Assembly (NCBI RefSeq): GCF_016019885.1
Contig: NZ_JAEANY010000001.1
Span: 924,501 to 988,500, forward strand
DNA length: 64,000 nt
Reading direction: 5' to 3'
Origin: Aurantiacibacter sediminis
Lineage (GTDB): Bacteria > Pseudomonadota > Alphaproteobacteria > Sphingomonadales > Sphingomonadaceae
In this document: positions 16,506 to 26,157 of the stretch, piece by piece
Numbering within the stretch: the stretch's first letter is position 1
How the letters are laid out: each line of letters opens with the position of its first letter
Made by a program: the position numbers and the translations under genes
Notes under the pieces: model-generated
The model's input: only the letters and a program-made list of their open reading frames with translations
Told to the model about the DNA's origin: nothing
The model's database searches: none

Positions 16506-16961
16506 ATGGATGAGCAAATACAGCCACCCTCGGGGGTCATCGATGGGTCACGACACCTTTATCCGGTGCGTGTTTTCTTTGAGGATACAGACCTGTCCGG
16601 CATCGCTTATCACGCCAATTATCTGAAATGGTGCGAGCGTGCGCGCAGCGACATCCTGCGCCTTCTCGGCATCGATCAGCGTAAAGCGCACGGCGCGGGT
16701 GAGGGTTTCTATGCCGTCTCCGAAGCCAACATAAAGTGGCGCCGTCCGGCCATGCTGGACGATGTGCTGAAAGTCGTCACCACCTGCGATGCCGTGCGCG
16801 CGGCAAGCTGCAATATGATTCAGAAAATTTACCGCGATGATGAGCTTCTGGCCGAAGTCGACATCGTCGCCGCGTTTCTTTCCAGCGATGGCCGGCCGAA
16901 GCGCCAGCCTGCCGAGTGGCGCGAAGCCTTTGAAACCTTTGTCCAGAAAGACACTGAATGA
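16506..16961 (+). CDS. ybgC: Tol-Pal-associated acyl-CoA thioesterase YbgC
   Basis: A 151-residue hotdog-fold thioesterase. The family motif FFEDTDLSGIAYHANYLKW contains the catalytic Asp and the active-site Tyr-His. It heads the Tol-Pal operon as in most proteobacteria and its stop overlaps the tolQ start (ATGA). ATG 16506 is chosen; upstream in-frame codons to 16419 lie in the repeat-flanked spacer. Substrate is likely acyl-CoA or acyl-ACP linked to envelope lipid metabolism. Confidence 0.94.
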   Translation: MDEQIQPPSGVIDGSRHLYPVRVFFEDTDLSGIAYHANYLKWCERARSDILRLLGIDQRKAHGAGEGFYAVSEANIKWRRPAMLDDVLKVVTTCDAVRAASCNMIQKIYRDDELLAEVDIVAAFLSSDGRPKRQPAEWREAFETFVQKDTE

Positions 16962-17665
16962 GCCTGCTTGATACTCTCTCCGCCGGAGCCGCCAGCGCGC
17001 CTACTCGGCTCGATCCGATCGAGCTTTTCTTGCAAGCGGATATCGTCGTACAGCTGGTGATCGTCGGGCTGGTGCTGGCCTCCATCTGGGTCTGGGCGAT
17101 CATTTTCGGCTTCAGTATGCGCATGGGCAATACGAAGCGTAAATGCGATGCATTCGAGAAAGGGTTCTGGTCGGACGATGATGTCGATGGCCTGCTCGAT
17201 ACGCGCCGTCAGAATGACAATGCGTCCGCCCGTGTGGCCGCTGCCGGAATCACGGAATTCCGTCGCAGCCACAAGGCCGGCCTGCGAGACAAGGAAGCCG
17301 CGCGCAATCGCGTGGCGCAGGCCATGGACGGGCAGGTCGCGCTGGAGGCGGACAAGCTCGCCAATCGCCTAAACTTTCTCGCCACCACAGGTTCGGTCGC
17401 GCCGTTCGTGGGCCTGTTCGGCACCGTCTGGGGCATCATGAACAGCTTCTTCCAGATCGGCCTGCAGCAGAATTCCTCGCTCGCCGTGGTGGCTCCGGGC
17501 ATCGCCGAGGCTCTGTTTGCAACCGCCATCGGCCTGTTCGCCGCTATCCCTGCGGTAATCGCTTACAACCGCCTCTCGAACACCGTGAACGGCTTTGAGG
17601 CCCGTCTCACCCGCTTTGCCGACCGTGTCCATGCGCAGGTCAGCCGCGAAATGGAAACCGTCTAA
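16958..17665 (+). CDS. tolQ: Tol-Pal system proton channel subunit TolQ
   Basis: A 235-residue inner-membrane protein with three helices (residues about 30-53, 135-160, 172-195). The conserved LNFLATTGSVAPFVGLFGTVWGIMNSF block and GIAEALFATAIGLFAAIPAVIAYN form the ion path. With TolR it powers TolA. Coupled to ybgC by ATGA and to tolR with no spacer. Confidence 0.96.
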   Translation: MSLLDTLSAGAASAPTRLDPIELFLQADIVVQLVIVGLVLASIWVWAIIFGFSMRMGNTKRKCDAFEKGFWSDDDVDGLLDTRRQNDNASARVAAAGITEFRRSHKAGLRDKEAARNRVAQAMDGQVALEADKLANRLNFLATTGSVAPFVGLFGTVWGIMNSFFQIGLQQNSSLAVVAPGIAEALFATAIGLFAAIPAVIAYNRLSNTVNGFEARLTRFADRVHAQVSREMETV

Positions 17666-18190
17666 ATGGCGATTGGAATGACCGGCGGCAGAAAGGCACG
17701 GGGACGCGGTTCACGCCGCGCGCCGATGGCGGAAATCAACGTCACGCCGTTCGTGGACGTGATGCTGGTGCTGCTGATTATCTTCATGGTCACCGCGCCA
17801 CTGCTCGCCAGCGGTGTGCCCGTCGATTTGCCAGAAAGCCGCGCCAATCCGGTTGATCAGGAGCCTGACCAGGTGACCGTCGCCATCGACAGCGCCGGGT
17901 TTGTGTATATCGACGATGTGCAGATCGAACCTGGCGCATTGCCGCAGGCTCTCGACAGCATTGTCGGGCCAGAGGGAGCCGAGCGTCCGCTCGTCAATCT
18001 GCGCGCCGATCGCGCTATCGATTGGGGCCGGGCAATGGCGGTGATGGGCGAGCTCAACCGCGCAGGCTTCAACTCGATTTCACTGATTACGACAAGTGGT
18101 GCGGCTCCGATTGAGGATACGGCGCCCGCTGACGCTGGCGGCGAGCTTGAGAGCGTGGCGGTAACGCGCGGTTCAGGCGCAGCCGAATAG
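17666..18190 (+). CDS. tolR: Tol-Pal system protein TolR (ExbD family)
   Basis: A 174-residue protein with one N-terminal helix containing the proton-carrying Asp in INVTPFVDVMLVLLIIFMV. The periplasmic domain spans about residues 60-145. An Ala/Glu-rich tail extends some 30 residues beyond the typical ExbD/TolR end. ATG follows the tolQ TAA directly. Confidence 0.95.
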   Translation: MAIGMTGGRKARGRGSRRAPMAEINVTPFVDVMLVLLIIFMVTAPLLASGVPVDLPESRANPVDQEPDQVTVAIDSAGFVYIDDVQIEPGALPQALDSIVGPEGAERPLVNLRADRAIDWGRAMAVMGELNRAGFNSISLITTSGAAPIEDTAPADAGGELESVAVTRGSGAAE

Positions 18191-18201
18191 CCCGAGAGAT
18201 T

Positions 18202-18975
18202 ATGGCCGCACTCGCCCAATATTCCGCGGAAGAGCGCATCGGCATCGGTGTGGCCGTGGCGGCGCATATCGCGCTGGCGGGCGGGCTGATGTGGATGGCG
18301 CAGCAGCGTGACCTTGATATTCCCCCACCGGCAGACCGGGTGGAAGTAAGCCTTGCGACAGAAGTCAGCCTGGAATCCACCGCGCCTGATCCTGCTCTCG
18401 AATCTGCTGCGAGCCTCGCGCCCGAAATCGCCGACCTGCCTGAACCAGCGGAGGCGGTCAGCGTGCCACCGCCCGAGCCAAGAGTTGCCCCGACGACTAC
18501 ACCTCGCGTTGCCCCGACAAGCCGTCCGACGACGCGCCCGACACCCGCACCGACGCCCCGCGCGACGGCATCTCAGCGCCCCCGCGGCAGCCGGCTCGAT
18601 GACAATTTCCTTGCCAATAGCGGCACGGGCGAGGGGAGCCGCGGCGCGCCTGCTGCGAATTTCGGCCCGCAGGAGCGCGCTGCACTGGCTTCCGCGATTA
18701 CGCGGCAATTGCGTCCGCATTGGAGCGCGCCATCGGGAGTGGACGTGGATCAGCTCGTGACGGTCGTGTCATGGCGTCTCAACCGCGATGGTTCGCTTTC
18801 CGGGCGCCCGAGTTGTGTGACGCAGCGTGGCATCAATGACAGCAACCGTCCGCAGGCCTCGCTCCATTGCGAACGCGCTATTCGTGCGGTCCAGCTTGCT
18901 GCACCTTTCAACTTGCCAGAGCAGTTCTATAGTCGGTGGGACGATCTGGAATGGGATTTCGACCGGAGATTGTAA
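18202..18975 (+). CDS. tolA: TolA-like energy transducer
   Basis: A 257-residue protein with an N-terminal membrane anchor (IGIGVAVAAHIALAGGLMWM). A Pro/Thr/Arg-rich spanning region (residues about 70-130, PRVAPTTTPRVAPTSRPTTR) replaces the Ala-Lys helix of E. coli TolA. A C-terminal periplasmic domain (ITRQLRPHWSAPSGVDVDQL through ERAIRAVQLAAPFNLPE) follows. Position between tolR and tolB supports the role. Two Cys residues in the C-terminal domain (SCVT, HCER) may form the usual disulfide. The stop overlaps the tolB start as TAATG. Confidence 0.88.
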   Translation: MAALAQYSAEERIGIGVAVAAHIALAGGLMWMAQQRDLDIPPPADRVEVSLATEVSLESTAPDPALESAASLAPEIADLPEPAEAVSVPPPEPRVAPTTTPRVAPTSRPTTRPTPAPTPRATASQRPRGSRLDDNFLANSGTGEGSRGAPAANFGPQERAALASAITRQLRPHWSAPSGVDVDQLVTVVSWRLNRDGSLSGRPSCVTQRGINDSNRPQASLHCERAIRAVQLAAPFNLPEQFYSRWDDLEWDFDRRL

Positions 18976-20378
18976 TGCGTATCTTGAGTTCACTTGCCGT
19001 CGCCGCATTGCTGCTGAACGCACCGGCCATTGCGCAGGACGATCTCGATCCGGCGACGATGGCCTCGCAGGATGGCGAGCCTGAAGTCGTGGCTGAGCAG
19101 GACGATGGCCCGCTGCGGGGCACGGTGACGGACGATTCCGCATGGCAGGATCTCGGCATCGCCATCGCTGCATTCGCGACCAACCGCGATGTCGATACCC
19201 CCGCCAATGCGCAGGGCACGGAGGCGCTCGGCCTCGAACTGGCGCGCGTCGTTTACAACGATCTGCGTTTCAATGGCCTGTTCCGCCCGGTCGGCCCGGA
19301 CGCTTTGCCGCGCCCCAGCTATGACCAGATTACCGCGCCCGCGTTCGGCACGTGGCAGGGCCGGTCGGCTGAAATGCTGGTGCACGGATTTGTCCGCGCG
19401 AATGATGACGGGCGGCTGACAGTCGGATGCTACCTTTATGACGTAGCCTTGCAGACCGAGCTGGTGCGCGAAGGCTGGGTCGTTTCGCCTGCGGAGTGGC
19501 GCCGCGCTGCGCATCGCTGCGCCGATCTAGTCTATTCGCGCCTGTCCGGCGAAGACCCGTTCTTCGATAGCCGCATCGCTTACATTGCGGAGACCGGCCC
19601 CAAGGATAACCGCGTCAAGCGGCTCGCCATCATGGACAGCGACGGGGCCAACCACCGCTTCATCACCAATGGCCAGTCGACCGCGCTCAGCCCGCGCTAC
19701 TCGCCCGATTATTCGCGCATCGCCTATCTCAGCTATGTGGACGGCAATCCGCGCATCTATGTCTATGACATCGACAGCGGTCGCCAGCAGCTGGTTACCG
19801 AGAGCCCGAACGCGACTTTCGCGCCGCGCTGGAGCCCGGATGGCCGGTATATCCTCTATTCCATGGCGGTTTCCGGCAACACCGACATTTACCGCGTGCG
19901 GTCGGACGGTTCAGGTCGCCCGGAGCGGTTGACCTCCGGTCCGGCGATCGAAGTTGGCGGGTCGTACTCGCCCGATGGCAGCCGGATCGTTTTCGAAAGC
20001 GACCAGTCGGGCGCGCAGCAATGCTATGTCATGGATGCCGATGGCTCCAACCAGCGCCGTATCAGCTTCTTCGGCGGGCGCTGCGCCACGCCCGAATGGA
20101 GCCCGCGCGGAGACCAGATCGCGTTCACGCATATTGCTGGCGATTTCCGAATCGCGGTGATGAACCCGAACGGGCGCAATATGCGCCAGCTTACCAATGC
20201 ATGGCACGATGAAGGCCCCACCTGGGCGCCCAACGGCCGCATCATCCAGTTCTTCCGGACCGAGCGTAATTCCGGCGATACGAGCATCTGGCAGGTCGAC
20301 CTGACCGGTGATAACGAACGCCGCCTGCGCACGCCGGTGGGCGCGTCAGACCCGGCCTGGGGACCGGTTTTGCCGTAA
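18975..20378 (+). CDS. tolB: Tol-Pal system periplasmic protein TolB
   Basis: A 467-residue secreted protein with a signal cleaved after about residue 20 (ALLLNAPAIA). An N-terminal domain is followed by a six-bladed propeller with repeated SPDYSRIAYLS-, WSPDGRYILY-, YSPDGSRIVFES- and WSPRGDQIAF-type blades. Links TolA and Pal across the envelope. The ATG at 18975 overlaps the tolA stop. Confidence 0.96.
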   Translation: MRILSSLAVAALLLNAPAIAQDDLDPATMASQDGEPEVVAEQDDGPLRGTVTDDSAWQDLGIAIAAFATNRDVDTPANAQGTEALGLELARVVYNDLRFNGLFRPVGPDALPRPSYDQITAPAFGTWQGRSAEMLVHGFVRANDDGRLTVGCYLYDVALQTELVREGWVVSPAEWRRAAHRCADLVYSRLSGEDPFFDSRIAYIAETGPKDNRVKRLAIMDSDGANHRFITNGQSTALSPRYSPDYSRIAYLSYVDGNPRIYVYDIDSGRQQLVTESPNATFAPRWSPDGRYILYSMAVSGNTDIYRVRSDGSGRPERLTSGPAIEVGGSYSPDGSRIVFESDQSGAQQCYVMDADGSNQRRISFFGGRCATPEWSPRGDQIAFTHIAGDFRIAVMNPNGRNMRQLTNAWHDEGPTWAPNGRIIQFFRTERNSGDTSIWQVDLTGDNERRLRTPVGASDPAWGPVLP

Positions 20379-20442
20379 ATGCGTTATATCCCCATTGGGC
20401 CGCGAAAAGAGTCCAATTCATAGGTTCAAGGAGAGCCAAAAC

Positions 20443-20961
20443 ATGAATCGCATTGCCATTGCCCTTACTGTTTCCAGCGCGCTTGCGCTTAGTGCTTGTA
20501 ACCGGCAGCCGCCGGAAGTGACCCCCGATCCTCCGCAGGATGTGGTGGCCAACCCGACCCCGACGCCGACACCCACGCCAATGGGCCCGCAGCCGGGATC
20601 GCAGACCCACTTCGCCGATGCGATGATGGGTGCGGACACGATCTATTTCGATACCGACCGGTACAACATCGATAATGAGGACATGGTCGCACTGCGTCGT
20701 CAGGCCGAATACCTGCTGCAATACACCAATGCCCGTGCGACCGTTGAGGGCCATGCCGATGAACGCGGCACGCGCGATTACAACCTTGCTCTGGGTGAGC
20801 GCCGCGCCAATGCTGCCAAGAACTATCTGGTGAGCCTCGGCGTGCCGGAAGCCCGCCTGACCACAGTCAGCTATGGTGAGGAACGGCCTGTCGCTACCGG
20901 TTCGAACGAAACCGCCTGGGCGCGCAATCGCCGTGCCGTTACGGTGATGATTACTCGCTGA
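20443..20961 (+). CDS. pal: Peptidoglycan-associated lipoprotein Pal
   Basis: A 172-residue lipoprotein with lipobox LSAC (Cys19). A Pro-Thr linker (about residues 30-45) precedes the OmpA-like peptidoglycan-binding domain, with YFDTDRYNID and the EGHADERGTRDYNLALGERRA signature complete. AAGGAGAG stands upstream of the ATG. It ends the Tol-Pal operon; no clear terminator follows. Confidence 0.97.
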   Translation: MNRIAIALTVSSALALSACNRQPPEVTPDPPQDVVANPTPTPTPTPMGPQPGSQTHFADAMMGADTIYFDTDRYNIDNEDMVALRRQAEYLLQYTNARATVEGHADERGTRDYNLALGERRANAAKNYLVSLGVPEARLTTVSYGEERPVATGSNETAWARNRRAVTVMITR

Positions 20962-20988
20962 TCAGCGACATTCAGAATTGATCGGAAT

Positions 20989-21144
20989 TTACCGGTCGAA
21001 AACGGGCGAGGCAATTTCGATTGTCGCGCCTGTTTCGTTGGCGGCGACACGCGCATGATCCGAGTAGGAAGGCGTGGCAACCAGCACAAACGCCACCATC
21101 GCGAAAAGCGATGCCGTGGCAGAGATGCCCAACTGTTTGCTCAC
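20989..21144 (-). CDS. Small secreted protein (51 residues, hypothetical)
   Basis: A GTG at 21144 directly behind AGGAGACACC is the best start, giving 51 residues. The N-terminal 28 residues form a signal peptide (SATASLFAMVAFVLVATPSYS). The mature part is only about 23 residues. Upstream in-frame ATGs (21201, 21246) lack a ribosome binding site. I recognise no family. A candidate EcfG promoter lies upstream. Confidence 0.55.
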   Translation of the reverse strand: MSKQLGISATASLFAMVAFVLVATPSYSDHARVAANETGATIEIASPVFDR

Positions 21145-21184
21145 GGTGTCTCCTGCCTTTCGTCGTAAAGATTTGCTGCAATGC

Positions 21185-21209
21185 AACATATAGCTTGCCA
21201 TTTGGTTCC
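21185..21209 (-). promoter_or_regulatory. EcfG-like promoter of the 51-residue secreted protein (candidate)
   Basis: GGAAC (21209-21205), 16 bases, then TGTT (21188-21185), one mismatch to CGTT. The GTG start is about 40 bases downstream. Confidence 0.35.
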
Positions 21210-21301
21210 GCTCCGCGTCCCCACGGACAAACAGACCGGTTCCCATTCGGCACTTTGCTGGCCTATAGGCATTGCATGCCCATGACTTGGATTATTCGAT
21301 A

Positions 21302-21835
21302 ATGGTCGGATCGCGTCGGTCGAACGACTGGGGCTTCCCGCGCTGGCGTGGCTATGAGGATAGCCGCGAGGCTGCAACCGTGCGCCTGTGCGACCGGCAC
21401 GGGTGCGAGGAAAAGGGCGATTGCCCCGCGCCAAAGAGCCCCAACAGCAAGGACCGCTGGTATTTCTGTCAGCGCCACGCAGCAGAATACAATAAGGGCT
21501 GGGACTATTTCGAAGGGCTCGACAAGGAAGAGGCCGCTAAGCGCGCCAAGACCGAGCAAACCGAGAACGCCGGCTATGCCGAAGCGCAGCACTACGGCTG
21601 GGGCGGCAGCGGTGATGGATCGCGCAGCGCCGATGAAATGCGCGCATTGGAAGTGCTCGAACTGGAAGCGGACGCCGATTTCGATGCGATCAAGCGCGAA
21701 TGGCGTGCGCGCGCCAAGAAAGTCCACCCCGATGTGAAGCCGGGCGACGAAGCTGCGGCGGAGGAATTTCAGAAGCTGCAGCTGGCCTATGAAGTCTTGA
21801 AAGCGGCCGAGGAACGCCGCGAGTGGAAGGGCTGA
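21302..21835 (+). CDS. DnaJ-domain protein with C-terminal J domain
   Basis: A 177-residue protein. Residues about 115-177 are a J domain: ALEVLELEADADFDAIKREW, the HPD motif in KKVHPDVKPGD and the helix QKLQLAYEVLKAAEERREW. An N-terminal part has a Cys/His-rich segment (CDRHGCEEKGDC, FCQRHAAEY) that could bind zinc. It probably stimulates an Hsp70 for a specific client. The start at 21302 is selected from conservation of the family N terminus; a TTG at 21272 is possible. Confidence 0.82.
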   Translation: MVGSRRSNDWGFPRWRGYEDSREAATVRLCDRHGCEEKGDCPAPKSPNSKDRWYFCQRHAAEYNKGWDYFEGLDKEEAAKRAKTEQTENAGYAEAQHYGWGGSGDGSRSADEMRALEVLELEADADFDAIKREWRARAKKVHPDVKPGDEAAAEEFQKLQLAYEVLKAAEERREWKG

Positions 21836-21932
21836 CCACGCTGCGCATTAAGGGCTAATACCGAGCCGGGCGCTCAGCCCAAATTTGCCGCCATCAACAT
21901 AAGCGATCTCCTGACAAAGGAGCATCAGCAGC

Positions 21933-23714
21933 ATGGGTGTGCACAGTCCGATCATCCGCACTGGGCGTGGCATGCCGCGGGCCGCACCTGCGGTTGCGCG
22001 ACCGATCGAGAGGTCGCAGCATCTCCTACGACTGGTATTGATTGCCGCGCTGGTATTTGTAGGCTTTGGCCTACTTGCGTCCTTCGGCATTTCTTTAACA
22101 CGGGAAAGCGGGCGCATTGCGGCAGTCTGGATGCCCAATGCCGCTTTGCTAGTCGTATTGCTGCATAGCCGCGAGCGCGATCTTCCAGTGCTCATGCTGT
22201 CGGCTTTTGCGGGTAATATTGCTGCGAACCTCCATGCCGGCGATCCGCTACTATTCGCCGCGGGGCTGGGCCTTGCCAACCAGATCGAGGTGCTGATCGT
22301 CCTTTATGGGATGCAGCGTTTTGCTCTGAAGGATCACGATTTCACCGGGGCGCGCGAAATCCTGACCTATACCGGTATCGCCACAGTCGCCGCATCATGC
22401 TCCGGCTTGGTAGCAAGCCTGTCCATCGCGCCCAATGGTCTGGCCGCGTTATGGTCCATGTGGATCGTGTGGATGCGGGCCGATGCGCTCGGCCTGCTGC
22501 TCATTGTCCCTGCCGGTTGCATCCTGATCGACGCGTGGAAGCGCCGCCACCAATTGACGCGCGCCAAGCTGGGCGAAGCCCTCTTGATTATCGCGTTCGG
22601 TACTGCGGTGAGCTTGTACACGTTCTGGCAGACCGATTACCCATTCCTCTTTCTCGATGCGCCTTTGGTGATCCTCTACGCCATGCGTCTCGGCCCGGTC
22701 GGGAATTCCATCGCCATCATAAATCTCGCCCTCGTCGCCGTTATCGCGACCAGCCTTGGCCGGGGCCCGATCAATCTCGTCGATGGCACGGTCAGCGAAA
22801 AGGCCATGGTGCTTCAGCTCTTCCTGGTCAGCAGTTTCGCCGTCGGATTGCCGATCGCCTCCCTTCTGCGCCATAAAGTCGAGGCGGCAGAGGCGAAGTC
22901 CCGTTTTCTCGCCAGCATGAGCCATGAGATCCGCACACCAATGAACGGCGTGATCGGCTTTACCGACCTGCTTTTGCAAACACGGCTCGACCCGCAACAG
23001 CGCGAATATGTGGAGCACATCGCCAATTCAGGCGGCAGCATGACGCGGCTGCTCAACGACATTCTCGATTTCGCCAAAATCGAAAGTGGGCAGATGGTTC
23101 TGGAAGAGCAGGATTTCGACCTGCACCGCGTGCTGCTGGAGAGCGCTGACATGTTTCGTGGCTCGGCACAGAAAAAAGGCCTAGTCATAACGAGCGATAT
23201 CGACCCGTCTGTGCCCCGCTTCGTCCATGGCGACCCATTCAGGTTGCGACAGGTGCTTCTCAACCTGATCGGCAATGCAGTGAAATTTACGGATGACGGC
23301 GAAGTCGGCTTGCGCGCTCGGACCCTGGGGGAGCAGCTGCATATCGCGGTGAGCGATACCGGCATCGGCGTGCCTGTGGAGCATCTCGACCGGATTTTTG
23401 GCCTATTCGAGCAAGCCGATCAGGGCACGGCTCGTCGCTTCGGTGGTTCCGGGCTGGGGCTGGCGATTTCGGCCGATCTTGTGCGGCTGATGGGCGGCGC
23501 GATTAGCGTAAAGTCAGGAGTTTCGGTCGGCTCCACTTTCACGATAACCGTCCCGCTTCGGGAGGCCGAGAGGCCGGCGAAGGAATGGCGCGAAAACGAT
23601 CGAGACCACGTGGATCACGTTCATTCGTCCGCCCCGCCGCGCTTCAACAACAGCGCAGCCGACATCGACCAATGGCCTTCGGCGAGCTCTCAACGCATTC
23701 CGAAATCGCGCTAA
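21933..23714 (+). CDS. MASE1-type membrane sensor histidine kinase
   Basis: A 593-residue protein with roughly eight hydrophobic segments in residues 30-310, of the MASE1 pattern. The kinase core follows: H box [15 protein letters not shown] with phospho-acceptor His331, N box [11 protein letters not shown]1 DTGIGV, F box FGLFEQAD and G2 GGSGLGL. The C-terminal 50 residues are low complexity, with no receiver domain, so a separate response regulator is needed; none is adjacent. AAAGGAG precedes the ATG. Confidence 0.87.
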   Translation: MGVHSPIIRTGRGMPRAAPAVARPIERSQHLLRLVLIAALVFVGFGLLASFGISLTRESGRIAAVWMPNAALLVVLLHSRERDLPVLMLSAFAGNIAANLHAGDPLLFAAGLGLANQIEVLIVLYGMQRFALKDHDFTGAREILTYTGIATVAASCSGLVASLSIAPNGLAALWSMWIVWMRADALGLLLIVPAGCILIDAWKRRHQLTRAKLGEALLIIAFGTAVSLYTFWQTDYPFLFLDAPLVILYAMRLGPVGNSIAIINLALVAVIATSLGRGPINLVDGTVSEKAMVLQLFLVSSFAVGLPIASLLRHKVEAAEAKSRFLASMSHEIRTPMNGVIGFTDLLLQTRLDPQQREYVEHIANSGGSMTRLLNDILDFAKIESGQMVLEEQDFDLHRVLLESADMFRGSAQKKGLVITSDIDPSVPRFVHGDPFRLRQVLLNLIGNAVKFTDDGEVGLRARTLGEQLHIAVSDTGIGVPVEHLDRIFGLFEQADQGTARRFGGSGLGLAISADLVRLMGGAISVKSGVSVGSTFTITVPLREAERPAKEWRENDRDHVDHVHSSAPPRFNNSAADIDQWPSASSQRIPKSR

Positions 23715-23726
23715 TGGAGCGAGCGA

Positions 23727-24689
23727 TCAATCGCCGATGAAATTGCCCAGGACGGTGCGGTTATCGTCCGCATTGAAAGCGACGAAGGTGATGAAAACTT
23801 CGTCCCTGTTGGGCCCCGCTAGCGCGCCGGCAAACTCACCCTCGAGATCATTCGCGTTGTCCTCAAGCGTGCCGTTGAAGCCGTTATTCTCGCCGACAAT
23901 CGCGCTGAAATCGAGATCTGCCACCTGCACCTGATTGCCGTTCACCGTTTCGAAAATTGTGATCGTACCGGAAATCACGTCATCGGAGCCAGGCGTGATC
24001 GTGAAAGTGACCTGCGGGGCCGACAAAGCATTAGGTGCAGTTACGCCCTCTTCCCCGCCCACGATCAGCGGATCGCCTGTATAGGTGATGCTTGAAGTGA
24101 TGTCGGTATCGTCCGTGGAGGTCGAAAAGAATGCCGTTACCCGCTCGCTGCGCAGCGTTCCGTCTACCGTATCGCGGGTGAAATCCTGATTGTCCGTTTC
24201 CAGCGTAGCGCGCAGAATGTAGGTGAACGGCAGTTCGAGCGTCAGGCCGACATCGCCATCCTGGTAAACCCGCTCGGTTGCGCTGTTGCTTTGCAAGTCA
24301 TCTTCATCGAAGACGGAGCTGGCCGATTGTTCCGGGAAGCGGATCGTCACACTGTTTGGCGTGGCGATATACTCGATACCGCTATTGCCGTTGATGCGTG
24401 TGGCATCGTTGAAAAACTCGGCGCCGCCTTCAGGTGTAAAATAGGCGACGATCGCGCTGGTATTGGCAGAAGTCGCATCGAAATCAGCGGTGAAATCGAA
24501 ATTCGCAACACCTGAAGTGGGAGTCGGGGTGGGTGTGGCGGTGTCCGTGCCGGTCGGTGTCGGCGTAGGCGTGTCATCGCTACCGCAAGAAGTGACCAAT
24601 GCGCCGCAAGCTGCAACACCGATGAGAAGACCGATTTTCCGGATCACGCTATTTCCCGTCCGATTCCTGAAAGTTTGTGAGGTGTCCAT
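23727..24689 (-). CDS. Surface lipoprotein of uncertain family (TbpB-handle-like C terminus)
   Basis: A 320-residue protein (or 306 from a GTG at 24647 that has a better signal peptide and GGGAAA upstream). Lipobox TSC is followed by a Thr-Pro-rich spacer and a beta-rich body. The end, FNGTLEDNANDLEGEFAGAL followed by AGPNRDEVF, resembles the barrel motif of transferrin-binding-like and Slam-dependent lipoproteins. That resemblance is from pattern memory. A stem-loop and the PLP gene follow at higher coordinates. Confidence 0.6.
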   Translation of the reverse strand: MDTSQTFRNRTGNSVIRKIGLLIGVAACGALVTSCGSDDTPTPTPTGTDTATPTPTPTSGVANFDFTADFDATSANTSAIVAYFTPEGGAEFFNDATRINGNSGIEYIATPNSVTIRFPEQSASSVFDEDDLQSNSATERVYQDGDVGLTLELPFTYILRATLETDNQDFTRDTVDGTLRSERVTAFFSTSTDDTDITSSITYTGDPLIVGGEEGVTAPNALSAPQVTFTITPGSDDVISGTITIFETVNGNQVQVADLDFSAIVGENNGFNGTLEDNANDLEGEFAGALAGPNRDEVFITFVAFNADDNRTVLGNFIGD

Positions 24690-24780
24690 GCACTATCGAA
24701 GCTTTCCCTTAGCTGTCTGGATGGCAGCGGGGCAAGCGGCGTTTGCCGGTAATGCCGCTTGGCGTGCATCAGAGGGCGTT

Positions 24781-24805
24781 CCCGCGCGCTCTTCCAGCGC
24801 GCGGG
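24781..24805. other. Perfect 10-bp stem-loop between two leftward genes
   Basis: CCCGCGCGCT and AGCGCGCGGG flank a 5-base loop. It lies just beyond the stop of the PLP gene on the minus strand but has no T run on either strand. It could be a weak terminator or mRNA 3'-end stabiliser. Confidence 0.5.
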
Positions 24806-24825
24806 ATGAAGCCTTCGCTTAGTGC

Positions 24826-26157
24826 CTAGACCGCCTCGAGCGCCTGTTCGAAGTCGGCAATCAGATCGTCCGGATCTTCGATGCCGATGGAAATACGCAC
24901 CAGATTATCGGTAATGCGCAATTCCGCGCGGCGGCCTTCGGCAACCGAGAGGTGCGTCATGCTGGCCGGGTGGCTGGCGAGCGATTCCGTCCCGCCGAGG
25001 CTCACCGCGAGCTTGGCAACTTTCAGCGCATCGAGGAAGCGGAAGCATTCCGCTTCGCCGCCCTTGATGAAGACGGAGAAAGTCGAGCCTGCGCCAAGGC
25101 AATGGCGATCGTAAATATCCTGCTGGCGCTCATCCTCGATCATGCCGAGATAGCCAAGGCCTTCCACCTTTGGATGGTTTTTCAGGAATTCGCAGACCTT
25201 GGCAGCGTTCTCTCCGGCGCGCTGCATGCGCAGTTCTACGGTTTCGAGCGAACGCAGCAGCATCCATGCGGTGTGCGGATCGGCAATGCCGCCCATCGTG
25301 TTGCGCAGCGCGCGGATCGCATCGACCCACTTTTTCGCGCCCGAAACAGAACCGGCAACCAAGTCCGAGTGGCCACCGACATATTTGGTCAGCGAGTATA
25401 CGACGAGGTCCGCACCGTGATCGAGCGGGCGCTGCCAGAGGGGACCGAGAAAAGTATTGTCGATGGCGATCGGGCAGCGATCAGGGTCGAAATGCGCATC
25501 GCGCGCCTCTTTCACCGCTTCGATATCGACAAGCGCATTGGTCGGGTTGCCGGGGCTTTCGAGATAGATGAGCGGAACTTCGCCGCCCTGCTTTTCCGCC
25601 TGAGCCTTGGCGCGGCTCATCACATCGTCTAGCTCTTCACGCGTCGCGCCTGCCGGGAATGCGATATAGGTTACGCCATATTTCGCCATAACCTTGGCAA
25701 CGAACCCTTCGGAAGCCGCATAAAGCGGGCCGGAGTGGACGATGACGTCGCCAGCATTGCACGCCGCCAGCATCAGCACGGCAATCGCCGTCATGCCGCT
25801 GGAGAAACACAGCGCGTCTTCGGCACCGTCCCAGATGGCGAGGCGATCTTCGAGGATTTCCTGGTTCGGGCCGTTGAAGCGCGAATAGACAAGGCCTTCC
25901 GCGCCGCCCGGCCGCTTGCCGGTAATGCCTTCAAAATGGCGCTTGCCCGCTGCAGCATTTTCGAAGGCGAAAGTGCTAGTGAGAAAGATCGGTGCTTTCA
26001 GCGAACCTTCGGACAGCGCCGGGTCGAAACCATGGCCCATCATCAGCGTGCTGGGCTTCATCGGGCGACCGGCGATCTCGGTAATTTCCGGTTTCGGCTT
26101 GCGGCGCGGGGTAGGGGTCGTAACGGCGCCTAGCGGGTCGTCCTTCTTGTCGGCCAT
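24826..26157 (-). CDS. Cystathionine gamma-synthase/methionine gamma-lyase family PLP enzyme
   Basis: A 443-residue fold-type I PLP enzyme of the Cys/Met metabolism family. PLP lysine is Lys258 in YSLTKYVGGHSDLVAG and the pyridine-binding Asp is Asp233 in AIDNTF. The active-site tyrosine and arginine stretch LVYSRFNGPN is present. It could act in transsulfuration or sulfide assimilation; sequence alone does not decide between synthase and lyase. ATG 26157 sits behind GGAAGGAG. A structured leader of about 110 bases can mask that ribosome binding site. Confidence 0.88.
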   Translation of the reverse strand: MADKKDDPLGAVTTPTPRRKPKPEITEIAGRPMKPSTLMMGHGFDPALSEGSLKAPIFLTSTFAFENAAAGKRHFEGITGKRPGGAEGLVYSRFNGPNQEILEDRLAIWDGAEDALCFSSGMTAIAVLMLAACNAGDVIVHSGPLYAASEGFVAKVMAKYGVTYIAFPAGATREELDDVMSRAKAQAEKQGGEVPLIYLESPGNPTNALVDIEAVKEARDAHFDPDRCPIAIDNTFLGPLWQRPLDHGADLVVYSLTKYVGGHSDLVAGSVSGAKKWVDAIRALRNTMGGIADPHTAWMLLRSLETVELRMQRAGENAAKVCEFLKNHPKVEGLGYLGMIEDERQQDIYDRHCLGAGSTFSVFIKGGEAECFRFLDALKVAKLAVSLGGTESLASHPASMTHLSVAEGRRAELRITDNLVRISIGIEDPDDLIADFEQALEAV

